Source: Acidiphilium iwatense
Lineage (GTDB): Bacteria > Pseudomonadota > Alphaproteobacteria > Acetobacterales > Acetobacteraceae
Direction: 5' to 3'
NCBI RefSeq assembly: GCF_021556475.1
Contig: NZ_JAKGBZ010000003.1
Coordinates: forward strand, 105,103 to 169,102
DNA length: 64,000 bases
Below are positions 7,985-16,436 of this stretch, piece after piece (position 1 is the first letter of the stretch; every line of letters begins with the position of its first letter). A program made the position numbers and the translations under genes. The notes under the pieces are model-generated. The model was not told the DNA's origin. It saw only the letters and a program-made list of their open reading frames with translations, and ran no database searches.

Positions 7985-8512
7985 ATGGGTGGCTGCGCGG
8001 CGGATACCGTCATCGAGAACGAAACGACCCTTCGCGCGCTCTATCCGCCACCCCGATACCTTCAGATATGGGACCGGCTCGACCCGAAGGGCCGGCAGTT
8101 CATCGCACGGTCGCCGCTGTTGATCATCGGATCGGCGCGGCCCGATCGGGGCATCGATCTGAGTCCGCGGGGCGGTCCGCCTGGGTTTGTGCGCGTGCCT
8201 GACGCCCAGACGTTGATCATACCCGACCGGGCCGGCAACAACCGGCTCGACACGATGAGCAATCTCCTTGCCGATCGCCGGGTTGGAGTGCTGTTTCTTA
8301 TCCCAGGCGTCGCAACAATACTCAGAATCAAGGGGGTGACGCGTCTCGAACGCGATCCGCAGGATTCGACCGGGGACCATGTGCATGATTCCGGCAAGCT
8401 GGCGATCGTGGTGACGATACGGTCCGCTTTCATCCACTGCCCCAGAGCGCTCCACCATTCCCGGCTGTGGGATGCGGATTATCGCGCCAGTTCCGACCCG
8501 GCCATGTCCTGA
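7985..8512 (+). CDS. Pyridoxamine 5'-phosphate oxidase-like FMN-binding protein
   Basis: 175 residues from ATG 7985, preceded by AAGGAGAT. The pattern LRALYPPPRYLQIWDRLD, then FIARSPLLIIGS, LSPRGGPPGFVRV and IPDRAGNNRLDTMSNLL belongs to the split-barrel flavoprotein group typified by MSMEG_1061. Members bind FMN or F420-like cofactors; the physiological substrate is mostly unknown. In this protein the C-terminal third is shorter than in longer members. It is a single gene between the repeat element and a 204-base stretch (8513-8716) in which I see nothing. Confidence 0.78.
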   Translation: MGGCAADTVIENETTLRALYPPPRYLQIWDRLDPKGRQFIARSPLLIIGSARPDRGIDLSPRGGPPGFVRVPDAQTLIIPDRAGNNRLDTMSNLLADRRVGVLFLIPGVATILRIKGVTRLERDPQDSTGDHVHDSGKLAIVVTIRSAFIHCPRALHHSRLWDADYRASSDPAMS

Positions 8513-8716
8513 CGAATATCTTCCATACCGAAACAATGTCCTGATGCGCATCGGTCGAGGCTTATTGCCACCGCTCGGGAATGGGTCTCTTGAAATAATC
8601 CAGGCAACGCGCGTAAACTCATGGAAGATCGGCGAGTCGCCCGGACAGGACCGAGCGCATCGCGGTCAAGACCAATCTCAGCCCCTATTCGCGCTCCATC
8701 TCGATCGTCATTGCCG

Positions 8717-9835
8717 TCACCAGAAGATTTTTGCCTGGCGAAAGCGGCGCATATGCTTGTACGATCCCGTCTCTCGGCTGGCGCGATTGTGCTTATGCCA
8801 GTCGAGCACAAGCGTGACCGCCCGGCGAATCGCGCCGTCATCCGTGGAATCGGCGAGTTCTCTCAGAACAATCCGGGCCGTACGAACGTCGTTGGCATAA
8901 CCGAGATCGTTCAGCAGCAAACTGAGTCTCTTCAGATAGAAATCGGCTGCTCCCACATCGAACTGGCTGGCCAGAAATTCGATCGTATAGCGCAGTCTTT
9001 TCAATGCGATGCGCAATTCGTGCCGCTCGGGCGGCGAGAGGGTTCCAAAATTGCGGCTTCGCTGCTTCGCCTTCCGATGGCTCCGCGCGACGAGAATTCG
9101 TGCCACCTCCCCGACCGGACGGGCGAACCATGCCGCCTGCTCCGCCGATCCGGATTCACGCCAGGCATGGGTTTCGAACCAGTGCCCGAGGCTCAGGACC
9201 GTCGCGCGGCACGCGGATGTACCGATATCTTCCCCGAGCTTGCGATAGGCCGCCTGACGCTCGGATTCGACCATGGCGACGAGACGCCGCAGGTTTTCGT
9301 CACCCGGCACGGCATTGCAGACGGGAAGCAGGATTTCCTCGGCGAGGACGTCCCAGTTGCGCGGAGTTTCAAGCGTGCCGGAAAGCAGTTTCAACTGATT
9401 GTTGGCCAGCCGGTATTGCGCGGTCGCGATATTCGGCTTGAACGCCGCCAGGATCGAACGCAATCGTCTCAGCGCAACCCGCATCTGATGCACGGCCTCG
9501 GGCGTTTCGGCTGAAACCGCTTGCATGTTTCCGATGAAATGCGCGAGCCCGCTGCGGCCAATGTCGCGCAGCGCGGTATCGATCGGGATGCCGGATGCAA
9601 AGACCGGACGTTTGGCCCGAACAGGGCGCGCGAACAGGACCGGCACAGCATGCGGCCCATGCCGTTTCCCGAGCCGGCGTTCACCGTCCTCGCTCGTCCG
9701 TCCCGTCAACGAAGCGATACTCCGCCGATCGGGCGTCGCTATCGGACCAGGTTTGCTCGTCACAGTGCGGTGCCATCCTTGCGCCGGAACCATAGCGCGA
9801 AATCCATTATGACGGCGGAGTTTTGAAAGTCGCAA
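8717..9835 (-). CDS. CHAD-domain protein lacking a recognisable CYTH domain
   Basis: 372 residues. From about residue 95 onward the protein is a CHAD helical bundle: EAVHQMRVALRRLRS in the first repeat and HELRIALKRLRYTIEF in the second, with the conserved His and Arg/Lys that bind polyphosphate. Family knowledge: CHAD proteins associate with polyphosphate granules and are commonly preceded by a CYTH triphosphatase domain. Here the first 95 residues are basic and disordered and carry no ExExK motif, so the CYTH part is absent or lost. The assigned start is the first possible; the true start may be further in. Confidence 0.75.
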   Translation of the reverse strand: MRLSKLRRHNGFRAMVPAQGWHRTVTSKPGPIATPDRRSIASLTGRTSEDGERRLGKRHGPHAVPVLFARPVRAKRPVFASGIPIDTALRDIGRSGLAHFIGNMQAVSAETPEAVHQMRVALRRLRSILAAFKPNIATAQYRLANNQLKLLSGTLETPRNWDVLAEEILLPVCNAVPGDENLRRLVAMVESERQAAYRKLGEDIGTSACRATVLSLGHWFETHAWRESGSAEQAAWFARPVGEVARILVARSHRKAKQRSRNFGTLSPPERHELRIALKRLRYTIEFLASQFDVGAADFYLKRLSLLLNDLGYANDVRTARIVLRELADSTDDGAIRRAVTLVLDWHKHNRASRETGSYKHMRRFRQAKIFW

Positions 9836-10012
9836 TGCCCAGCTCGCTCCTTCGCGCAGGCCAAGGCATTTTATCCAGCCGAATCAATTTCTTGCGCCAC
9901 TCGGCGGCCCGTTCGCCATAGGCGGCACCGCAGAGTTCCTCGGTCTGGACGCCGATCTTCCTCCGATGGGCCGCGATGCCTATGCTGCCCGGCATTCAGC
10001 AGGAGGAAGCCG

Positions 10013-11542
10013 ATGTCTCTCGGAACCGTAAAGCCGCCATCGATGGACGCGCTGCGCGAGGTCGCGGCCGAACTGGGCATGACGATCGGCGATACCGACC
10101 TCGCCGATCATCACGCGGCACTCGCCGCGAGCGTCGCCGCCTACGACCTGATCGACCGGATGCCCGACGAATTGCCGGAAGTCCGGTATCCGCGCACGCC
10201 CGGCACGCGGCCGGCGGCGGAGGCGAACCCCTACGGCGCCTGGGCGGTCCAGACAACCATCGAGGGAGCGGCATCCGGCCCGCTCAAGGGCAAGACCATC
10301 GTGCTGAAAGACAATATCTGTCTCGCCGGCGTGCCGATGGCCAACGGCGCCTCGACCCTCGACGGCTATGTGCCGGATGTCGACGCGACGGTTGCGACAA
10401 GGATTCTCGACGCGGGGGGAACGATCGTCGGCAAGTCGGTCTGCGAGTATTTCTGCTTCTCGGGCGGCAGCCATACCAGCGCGAGCGGGCCGGTGCATAA
10501 TCCGCACCGGCACGGCTATTCGGCGGGCGGATCGTCGTCGGGCAGCGCCGCGCTGGTCGCGGCCGGCGAGGTGCCGATGGCGCTCGGCGGCGATCAGGGC
10601 GGATCGATCAGGATTCCGTCGGCTTTCTGCGGCACATACGGGATGAAGCCGACCTATGGGCTCGTGCCGTATACGGGGATCATGCCGATCGAGACGACGC
10701 TGGACCATGTCGGTCCGATCACCGCGACGGTCGAGGACAATGCGCTTCTGCTCGAGGTGCTTGCCGGGCCGGACGGGCTCGATCCGCGCCAGTATGGCGG
10801 GCAGTCCAAGCCCTGGCACGAGGCGATCGGGCGCGGCGTTCAGGGATTGCGGATCGGCATGGTGCAGGAAGGCTTCGGCCATCCGCAATCGCAGGCGGCG
10901 AGCGATGCCGTGGTGCGCGCGGCGGCGGAGCGGTTCAAGGGATTCGGCGCGGCCGTCGAGGCCGTTTCCATCCCGATGCACAGTCTCGGCCCGGCGATCT
11001 GGCTGCCGGTCGCGGCCGAGGGGGCGACGATGCAGATGATGCTGGGCAACGGGTTCGGCTTCAACTGGCAGGGGCTTTACGTCACCTCGCTGCTCGACCG
11101 GCACGCCTCCTGGCGCGACCGGGCGGACGAACTGTCGGACACGCTCAAGAATACCATGCTGCTCGGGCATTACATGGTGACCCGGCATCGCGGACATTAC
11201 TACGCCAAGGCCCAGAATCTGGTGCGGCGCCTGCGCGCGGCCTACGATGCCGCGCTCGCGCGGTACGACCTGCTGCTGATGCCCACCCTACCGATGGTCG
11301 CGACCAAGCTGCCGGCGCCGGATGCGCCGGTCTCGGAGATTCTTCAGCGCGGCTTCGAGATGATACCGAACACGGCGCCGTTCGACTGCACCCATCATCC
11401 GGCGATGAGCATTCCCTGCGGCAAGGTGGACGGGTTGCCGGTCGGCATGATGCTGATCGGCCGATCGCACGATGAGGAAACGATCTACCGGGCGGCGGGC
11501 GCCTTCGAGAGCGGCGTGGACTGGACGACGATGACCGGCTGA
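10013..11542 (+). CDS. Amidase, nitrile-pathway enantioselective type
   Basis: 509 residues after a strong AGGAGGAAG site. It is an amidase-signature enzyme: catalytic Lys99 (VLKDN), cis-Ser174 in YSAGGSSSGSAAL and nucleophile Ser198 in GGDQGGSIRIPSAFCG. The QGGSIRIP variant, the LVPYTG stretch and the overall length match the Rhodococcus and Pseudomonas amidases that hydrolyse the amide made by nitrile hydratase. Products would be a carboxylate and ammonia. No nitrile hydratase, aldoxime dehydratase or regulator is beside it here, so the in vivo amide is unknown. It is followed by an IS481 end. Confidence 0.88.
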   Translation: MSLGTVKPPSMDALREVAAELGMTIGDTDLADHHAALAASVAAYDLIDRMPDELPEVRYPRTPGTRPAAEANPYGAWAVQTTIEGAASGPLKGKTIVLKDNICLAGVPMANGASTLDGYVPDVDATVATRILDAGGTIVGKSVCEYFCFSGGSHTSASGPVHNPHRHGYSAGGSSSGSAALVAAGEVPMALGGDQGGSIRIPSAFCGTYGMKPTYGLVPYTGIMPIETTLDHVGPITATVEDNALLLEVLAGPDGLDPRQYGGQSKPWHEAIGRGVQGLRIGMVQEGFGHPQSQAASDAVVRAAAERFKGFGAAVEAVSIPMHSLGPAIWLPVAAEGATMQMMLGNGFGFNWQGLYVTSLLDRHASWRDRADELSDTLKNTMLLGHYMVTRHRGHYYAKAQNLVRRLRAAYDAALARYDLLLMPTLPMVATKLPAPDAPVSEILQRGFEMIPNTAPFDCTHHPAMSIPCGKVDGLPVGMMLIGRSHDEETIYRAAGAFESGVDWTTMTG

Positions 11543-11571
11543 GCCGGCTGCCGCGTCGCGCGCGGAATCGC

Positions 11572-11672
11572 TAGAGCAAGGTAGGTGTTTGATCCCGGAT
11601 TTTGATGGTGCGATCTTCTCACGGGAGTGGAAGGAGGCATTATGGTCCAGGTTTTACATGGGCGCGCCGCCA
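11572..11672 (+). mobile_element. IS481-family left-end remnant
   Basis: The sequence GGAAGGAGGCATTATG at 11629-11644 and the first codons MVQVLHGRA match the start of IS481-family transposases (which begin M-x-QVLHG). Similarity ends at about 11672. About 70 bases upstream (GTTTGATCCCGGATTTTGAT) look like the element's left non-coding end. The transposase body is gone, so this is a deletion relic that lies just behind the amidase gene. Confidence 0.5.
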
Positions 11673-12097
11673 GGGCGTCGAACTCGGCTGAGGAGCGCGC
11701 GATGAACGACAGCCCATTCTCCCCCGTCCGCGTCGAGTCCGGCCTCGGCAAGGTGATCGCCCAGGTGGTGGGGGTTCTGGTCGGCACCCAGATCGCCGCC
11801 GGCACCATTCCGCGCTGCTGAGCCGGCAGATCACCGGGCGGATCGCCGTTCTGCTCGGCTGGGTCTTCAGTTTCGGCCTGTATTAAGGAGGGCGGGATTA
11901 CCACCCTCGGCGACCGCGCCTGGGCCAAGGCGCAGGATCTCGGCCATCTCACCTTCAGCTTCAACGGTGCCGCCGTCGCGGAACGGCCCGGCGAGATCTG
12001 CGTCACCCCCCTGCCGGCGGCCTCGCTTCTGGAAATCCTGCACCCCGGCCAGACCATCGAGATCCTGCGCGGTTAGGCCGTCCGGCCGAGCGGATCG
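11673..12097 (+). pseudogene. Decayed coding fragments, family unknown
   Basis: No intact gene. Fragment one starts at ATG 11702 (MNDSPFSPVRVESGLGKVIA, with a hydrophobic VVGVLVGTQIAAGTIPR). It reaches a stop at 11819-11821; switching frame there gives another hydrophobic stretch ending VLLGWVFSFGLY at 11884. Fragment two, on the plus strand to the stop at 12074, reads GDRAWAKAQDLGHLTFSFNG and ends ASLLEILHPGQTIEILRG. These read as real protein sequence but I cannot place the families. Together with the IS481 end they mark a region that lost genes. Confidence 0.4.
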
Positions 12098-13339
12098 TTA
12101 CGACCCGATCCGGTCGGCCACCGCGGTGCGGCGGCTCGGTGCAGGCGATGGCCGCGACGGAGCCTGACCAGGCAGATCGGCCGGATAGCTGATGGTCGCC
12201 AGGCACTGGGCCGCGATCGCGTCACGCCGGAAAAAAAACCCCATATCGTCGGTTTCGATGCATTTGATCGAGACGCGCCCTTGCGGGATGGACAGCAAGG
12301 ATGCCGAGCGGGCCACCATGTCGGCGATGCTGTCCGTGATCTCCTCCCAATCGGTGATCAGGGTGAGGTCGATATGCTCGATCTTGCCGCCCGCCATCGC
12401 GACGATCGACACGGCTTTGCGGATGAGGACCTCCGAATTCTGGAACCGGATATTGCGGAAAGTGAAGCCGCTTATCGGCTCTTCCCTGAGCCCGCCGACC
12501 GTACCGAGCACGGCGCGCGTGATCGCGTTGAGCCCGATATCGGCGCGATCGGCCGTGTTCATGCCCGCTCGCGGCCTGAGCATGATCCCGCACATCGTCA
12601 TATGGCCGCCTTGGCGCAAAGGCTGGGAATCGAATCCCCAGCCGGTATGGGTCTCCCGATGTCCGCGTTCCAGGATCGCTGTCGCGCGTTGAAGATCTTC
12701 CTCGGTGGTGATCTTGAAATTGTCGTCGGTACCCGGAACCACCTCGATCCGCATGCCGGCGTGTTCAGCGACCATCGCATCGTCGGTCATGTCGAGATTG
12801 AGCGGATTCGCCGCATGGATCTGACGGTGTGCCGCCAGGATGTCGTGATAACGAAACCCTTGAGGGGTCTGCGCGCGCACGATGCCGGTCCGGTCGATCG
12901 TTTTGACCCCCTCCGGCTGGCCGCACTGTTTCAGCGTGTCGGCGACCTTTAGGCCGGCAATCGCGCAAGGGACCCGGTCGAGCGCATTCAGGACCGCGGA
13001 AATCGTTTCCTGCTCCACGAAGGGTCGCACGGCATCGTGAATGATCACCTTGCGCGGATTGAGATCGATAATCCCCTCAAGGCCGAGCAGCACGGATTCC
13101 TGCCGCGTATTGCCGCCGATCAGAGGCGGCAGCAGATCGAGCCCGCTGGTCGCATCCGTGTAGAATTTGAGGTCGGATGGATGGATCAGGACCTGGACCG
13201 CATCGATTTGGGGATGGCGGCAGAAGGCGGCAATCGTGTAGCGAATGACCGGCGAGCCGGCGAGTTCGCGATACTGCTTCGGAATCGTGCCTCCAAAACG
13301 CGTACCCCGTCCTGCAGCCACGATAAGCGCTACGTTCAT
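12098..13339 (-). CDS. IspD-type cytidylyltransferase fused to a degenerate IspF domain
   Basis: 413 residues from ATG 13339. Residues 1-225 carry every IspD landmark: AAGRGTRFGG, PKQY, the RQESV loop, HDAVRPF, AQTPQGF and NFKITTEEDL. IspD transfers CMP from CTP to 2-C-methyl-D-erythritol 4-phosphate. Residues 232-385 follow the IspF fold (GWGFDSQ at the start, LNAITRAVLG, MGFFFRR near the end), but only one of the three zinc ligands remains: Asp237 is kept, while the two His positions are Gln239 and Ala263. The DIGxxFPD loop is also gone. The IspF half therefore cannot work in the normal way. The enzyme may serve another sugar phosphate, or a true IspDF lies elsewhere. It is divergent from a phosphotransferase relic. 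Confidence 0.8.
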   Translation of the reverse strand: MNVALIVAAGRGTRFGGTIPKQYRELAGSPVIRYTIAAFCRHPQIDAVQVLIHPSDLKFYTDATSGLDLLPPLIGGNTRQESVLLGLEGIIDLNPRKVIIHDAVRPFVEQETISAVLNALDRVPCAIAGLKVADTLKQCGQPEGVKTIDRTGIVRAQTPQGFRYHDILAAHRQIHAANPLNLDMTDDAMVAEHAGMRIEVVPGTDDNFKITTEEDLQRATAILERGHRETHTGWGFDSQPLRQGGHMTMCGIMLRPRAGMNTADRADIGLNAITRAVLGTVGGLREEPISGFTFRNIRFQNSEVLIRKAVSIVAMAGGKIEHIDLTLITDWEEITDSIADMVARSASLLSIPQGRVSIKCIETDDMGFFFRRDAIAAQCLATISYPADLPGQAPSRPSPAPSRRTAVADRIGS

Positions 13340-13657
13340 TGCAATCCTCGCATATGCCCTGCCGCGGCCTGGCTTCCCGTCTCGCCGGACCGCCAAGGCC
13401 GTTCGACCGCCACCGCGGCGTCAACCCACTTCCGGCCGGGACGACTCATCGCCGCGATACAGCCTTCCTGGCAAAAACGCCAGCATCCCGATTCGGAGGT
13501 TCGGTTGTGCCGATGGAGACGCCCGAAGGTGCAAACATTTTGACAATTTCTATTACATTTGTTTCATTCCCGTGACCTCATCGCGATCCGAACCCGAATG
13601 AGGCGACGCAGCGAGGAGGCGAAACATGGATTTTGCCGCCCACCGTGGATCGTTGGC
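13340..13657. other. Divergent intergenic region
   Basis: This stretch separates the IspD-IspF gene (minus) from the HPr-Enzyme I relic (plus). A TTGACA at 13540-13545 could be a -35 element facing right, but the -10 at the proper distance is weak (TTCATT). A GAGGAGG ribosome site at 13612-13618 precedes an 11-codon reading frame (MDFAAHRGSLA, 13626-13661) whose stop overlaps the HPr start as ATGA. That could be a leader or the last trace of an upstream gene. Nothing else is evident. Confidence 0.4.
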
Positions 13658-14406
13658 ATGACACTGCTCATGGAGCGCGACATCACCGTCCGGGTGCGCG
13701 AAGGCCTGCATGCGCGACCGGCCGCGCAGTTGGTGAAGCTCGCCAAGTCGTTCGACACGGCAGTGGAAATTCGCCGGGGCGCGGACGCGGCGAGCACGCG
13801 CAGTTCGGTCAAGCTGATGCTGCTGTCGATCAGGGAGGGCGACAGGATCACCGTCCGCGCCGAGGGTAGCGACGCCGAAGCCGCGATCGATGCGGTCAGC
13901 CGCCTCCTCGAGGATGACAGCGAGGCACCCAGACCCGAACAAATGTTTATGTCCGTTTCGGAAAGTCCGATCGGCGCCCTGCCGGGCATCGGGGCCAGCG
14001 ACGGTAGCGCGCTCGGTCCCGCCTTTCCGTTCTTCATGGAACCGATCAGCGCCGAGCGGCTGGCGATCCCTGCCGCCGGACGGGCGGCGGAACTTGCGCG
14101 GCGACCGCGCATACGGCGATCATGGCCCGCACCCACGGCATTCCCGCCGTATTTGGCTGCGATTCCCTGCCGTATGTCACGGCCGGCACTCCGATCGGCG
14201 TGGATGGCCGTCTCGGGACGGTGTTCATCGATCCGGGTGCCGACATCATCGCCCGCCTCATCGCTGCGGCGCAGGCGGCCGGCGTCTGCGGCGAAGCCGC
14301 CGCGGAGCCGGATTTGATTCCGGTTCTGATCAAACTTGGCGTCACCGAACTCAGCATGAGCCCGGCCGCCATTCTGCACGGCAAGAAGACCATTTCCGAA
14401 TGTTAG
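13658..14406 (+). pseudogene. PTS HPr-Enzyme I fusion, internally deleted
   Basis: The first 85 or so residues are a complete HPr domain with the phosphorylated histidine in GLHARPAAQLVKLAK. A linker leads to the start of Enzyme I (GIGASDGSALGPAFPF). The frame then breaks near 14080. In the next frame the phospho-His loop of Enzyme I appears (TAHTAIMARTHGIPAVFG), followed by GTPIGVDG, and then, after loss of most of the PEP-binding barrel, the very end of Enzyme I (VCGEAAAEPDLIP, TELSMSPAAI). A normal fusion would be more than 650 residues; two deletions and a frame change leave about 250 codons. HPr could still be made; Enzyme I activity cannot. Confidence 0.75.
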
Positions 14407-14668
14407 CGACGAGGCGCGGTGCATGACACGGGGTCATCGGGAACCCCGGCACGTCAGCGCGCGATCGCAAATGTCAGACAAAATGACCGAGCAGACATCT
14501 GGGCTGGCATGACGATCCCGAATCCGGGACGATGATCGGGTTCGGGATGCGCCGGCGGCAATCTTGAACTCGTGCGCCGGGAGCGCCACTATACGGCCGG
14601 AGACGGAAACGGCCGGACGTGGCAGCACGGTGCGGCAGGCAGCATGCCGTCCGCAAAAAGGAGCGTAT

Positions 14669-15595
14669 ATGCCGCCGATCCTATCGGTCCGTGCCGTCGC
14701 CAAGACATACAAAAACGGATTCACAGCTTTGCGGGCAGTCGATCTCGCGATCGAGAAAGGCGAGATCTTCGCGCTGCTCGGCCCCAACGGCGCCGGCAAG
14801 ACGACGCTCATCAGCATCGTCTGCGGCACCGTCACGATGACGTCGGGGCAGGTGCTCGTCGATGGTCACGACATCGCGCGGGATTATCGCGCCGCCCGCT
14901 CGCGGATCGGGCTCGTGCCGCAGGAAATCGCGCTCGACATCTTCGCCACGGTCTGGAACACGGTCAGCTTCAGCCGCGGCCTGTTCGGCAAGCGGCCAAA
15001 CCCCGCCTATATCGAATCCCTGCTGCGCGACCTCTCGCTCTGGGATAAGCGGAACAGCCGCGTCATCGAACTTTCGGGAGGGATGAAGCGGCGCGTGATG
15101 ATCGCGAAAGCGCTCAGTCACGAGCCCGATATCCTGTTTCTCGACGAACCGACCGCCGGCGTGGATGTCGGGCTGCGGCGCGACATGTGGACGCTCGTGC
15201 GCAAGCTCCGGGACAAGGGCGTGACCGTGATCCTTACCACCCACTACATCGAGGAAGCCGAGGAAATGGCCGATCGCGTCGGCGTCATCGACGACGGCCG
15301 CCTTCTGCTGGTCGAGGAAACGACCCATCTGATGCGCAAGCTCGGCAAGCGGCGGCTGACCCTCGCGCTCCAGCATCCGATGGAGGCGATCCCGCCCGAA
15401 CTCGCCGGCTGGTCTCTCGAGCTTGAGGCCGATGGCCAGCATCTCGTCTACAGCTTCGACGCCAATGCCGAGGATACCGGAATCCCCACGCTGCTCAGGC
15501 GGCTCGGCGAGAAAGGGATCGATTTCAAGGATCTCGACACGAGCCGGAGTTCGCTCGAGGACATTTTCGTCAGTCTGGTGGAGCGCGCGGCATGA
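14669..15595 (+). CDS. ABC transporter ATP-binding protein (ABC-2 exporter)
   Basis: 308 residues from ATG 14669, with AAAAAGGAG six bases ahead. Walker A is GPNGAGKTT, the signature is ELSGGMKRR, Walker B is [12 protein letters not shown] and the switch His is in [11 protein letters not shown]. The C-terminal extension after residue 220 is typical of the YadG/CcmA-like exporters that drive drug, polysaccharide or lipid efflux. It overlaps the permease gene by four bases, so the two make one exporter. A substrate cannot be inferred. The 260 bases upstream contain only a weak inverted repeat (14514-14543). Confidence 0.9.
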   Translation: MPPILSVRAVAKTYKNGFTALRAVDLAIEKGEIFALLGPNGAGKTTLISIVCGTVTMTSGQVLVDGHDIARDYRAARSRIGLVPQEIALDIFATVWNTVSFSRGLFGKRPNPAYIESLLRDLSLWDKRNSRVIELSGGMKRRVMIAKALSHEPDILFLDEPTAGVDVGLRRDMWTLVRKLRDKGVTVILTTHYIEEAEEMADRVGVIDDGRLLLVEETTHLMRKLGKRRLTLALQHPMEAIPPELAGWSLELEADGQHLVYSFDANAEDTGIPTLLRRLGEKGIDFKDLDTSRSSLEDIFVSLVERAA

Positions 15596-16368
15596 GCGGA
15601 CCATTTCTCAACGGTGCCGGCATGTGGGCGATCTACCGCACCGAAATGGCGCGGATGCGGCGCACCATCTGGCAAAGCGTGGCGACGCCGGTGATCACGA
15701 CCGTGCTCTATTTCATCGTGTTCGGCGGCGCGATCGGCTCGCGGATACAGCATGTCGGCGGGGTCGGCTACGGTGCGTTCATCGTCCCCGGCCTCATCAT
15801 GCTCACGCTGCTGACGCAGAGCATCTCGAACGCCTCGATCGGCATCTATTTTCCCAAGTTCACCAAGACGATTTTCGAGATCCTTTCGGCGCCGCTCTCC
15901 TTCACGGAAGCGGTCTTCGCTTATGTCGGCGCGGCGGCGACCAAGTCGATCCTGCTCGCACTCATCATTCTCGCGACGGCGACGTTCTTCGTGCCCGTAC
16001 GCATCCTGCATCCCGGCTGGATGGTGGCGTTCCTGCTGCTGACCGCGATCGCGTTCAGCCTGTTCGGCTTCATCGTCGGCATCTGGGCCGAGAATTTCGA
16101 ACAGCTCGCCATCATACCGGCGCTGGTGGTGACGCCGCTGACCTTCCTGGGCGGCGCTTTCTACTCGATCGACATGCTGCCGCAGCCCTGGCAGACGATC
16201 AACCTGCTGAATCCCGTCGTCTATCTCATCAGCGGCTTCCGCTGGAGCTTTTACGGAACCGGCGATATCGGGGTCGGGACCAGCCTGGCATTCACCGCGG
16301 CATTCATGGCGATATGCGTTGCCCTGCTCTGGTGGATATTCCGCACCGGGTATCGCCTGAAACCATGA
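15592..16368 (+). CDS. ABC-2 type permease (YadH-like)
   Basis: 258 residues with six predicted membrane helices. The family features are visible: the [18 protein letters not shown] first helix, a long central [17 protein letters not shown] helix, and the [17 protein letters not shown] loop with [12 protein letters not shown] just after it. It is the membrane half of the exporter whose ATPase gene ends four bases inside this gene (ATGA overlap). A dimer of each subunit would form the pump in the inner membrane. Confidence 0.9.
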   Translation: MSGPFLNGAGMWAIYRTEMARMRRTIWQSVATPVITTVLYFIVFGGAIGSRIQHVGGVGYGAFIVPGLIMLTLLTQSISNASIGIYFPKFTKTIFEILSAPLSFTEAVFAYVGAAATKSILLALIILATATFFVPVRILHPGWMVAFLLLTAIAFSLFGFIVGIWAENFEQLAIIPALVVTPLTFLGGAFYSIDMLPQPWQTINLLNPVVYLISGFRWSFYGTGDIGVGTSLAFTAAFMAICVALLWWIFRTGYRLKP

Positions 16369-16436
16369 TTTCCGTGTCTTCTGCTGGTTTGGAGATCGCG
16401 TCGGCATTCTCGAGGCGGCGCTCCTGACCGTCTTCC

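Noticed and set aside
9807..9995. A 62-codon minus-strand frame upstream of the CHAD gene
   Set aside because: No ribosome site, no recognisable pattern, and it overlaps the CHAD start.
14514..14543. Inverted repeat TCCCGAATCC...GGGTTCGGGA as a terminator
   Set aside because: Imperfect and without a T-run; too weak to list.
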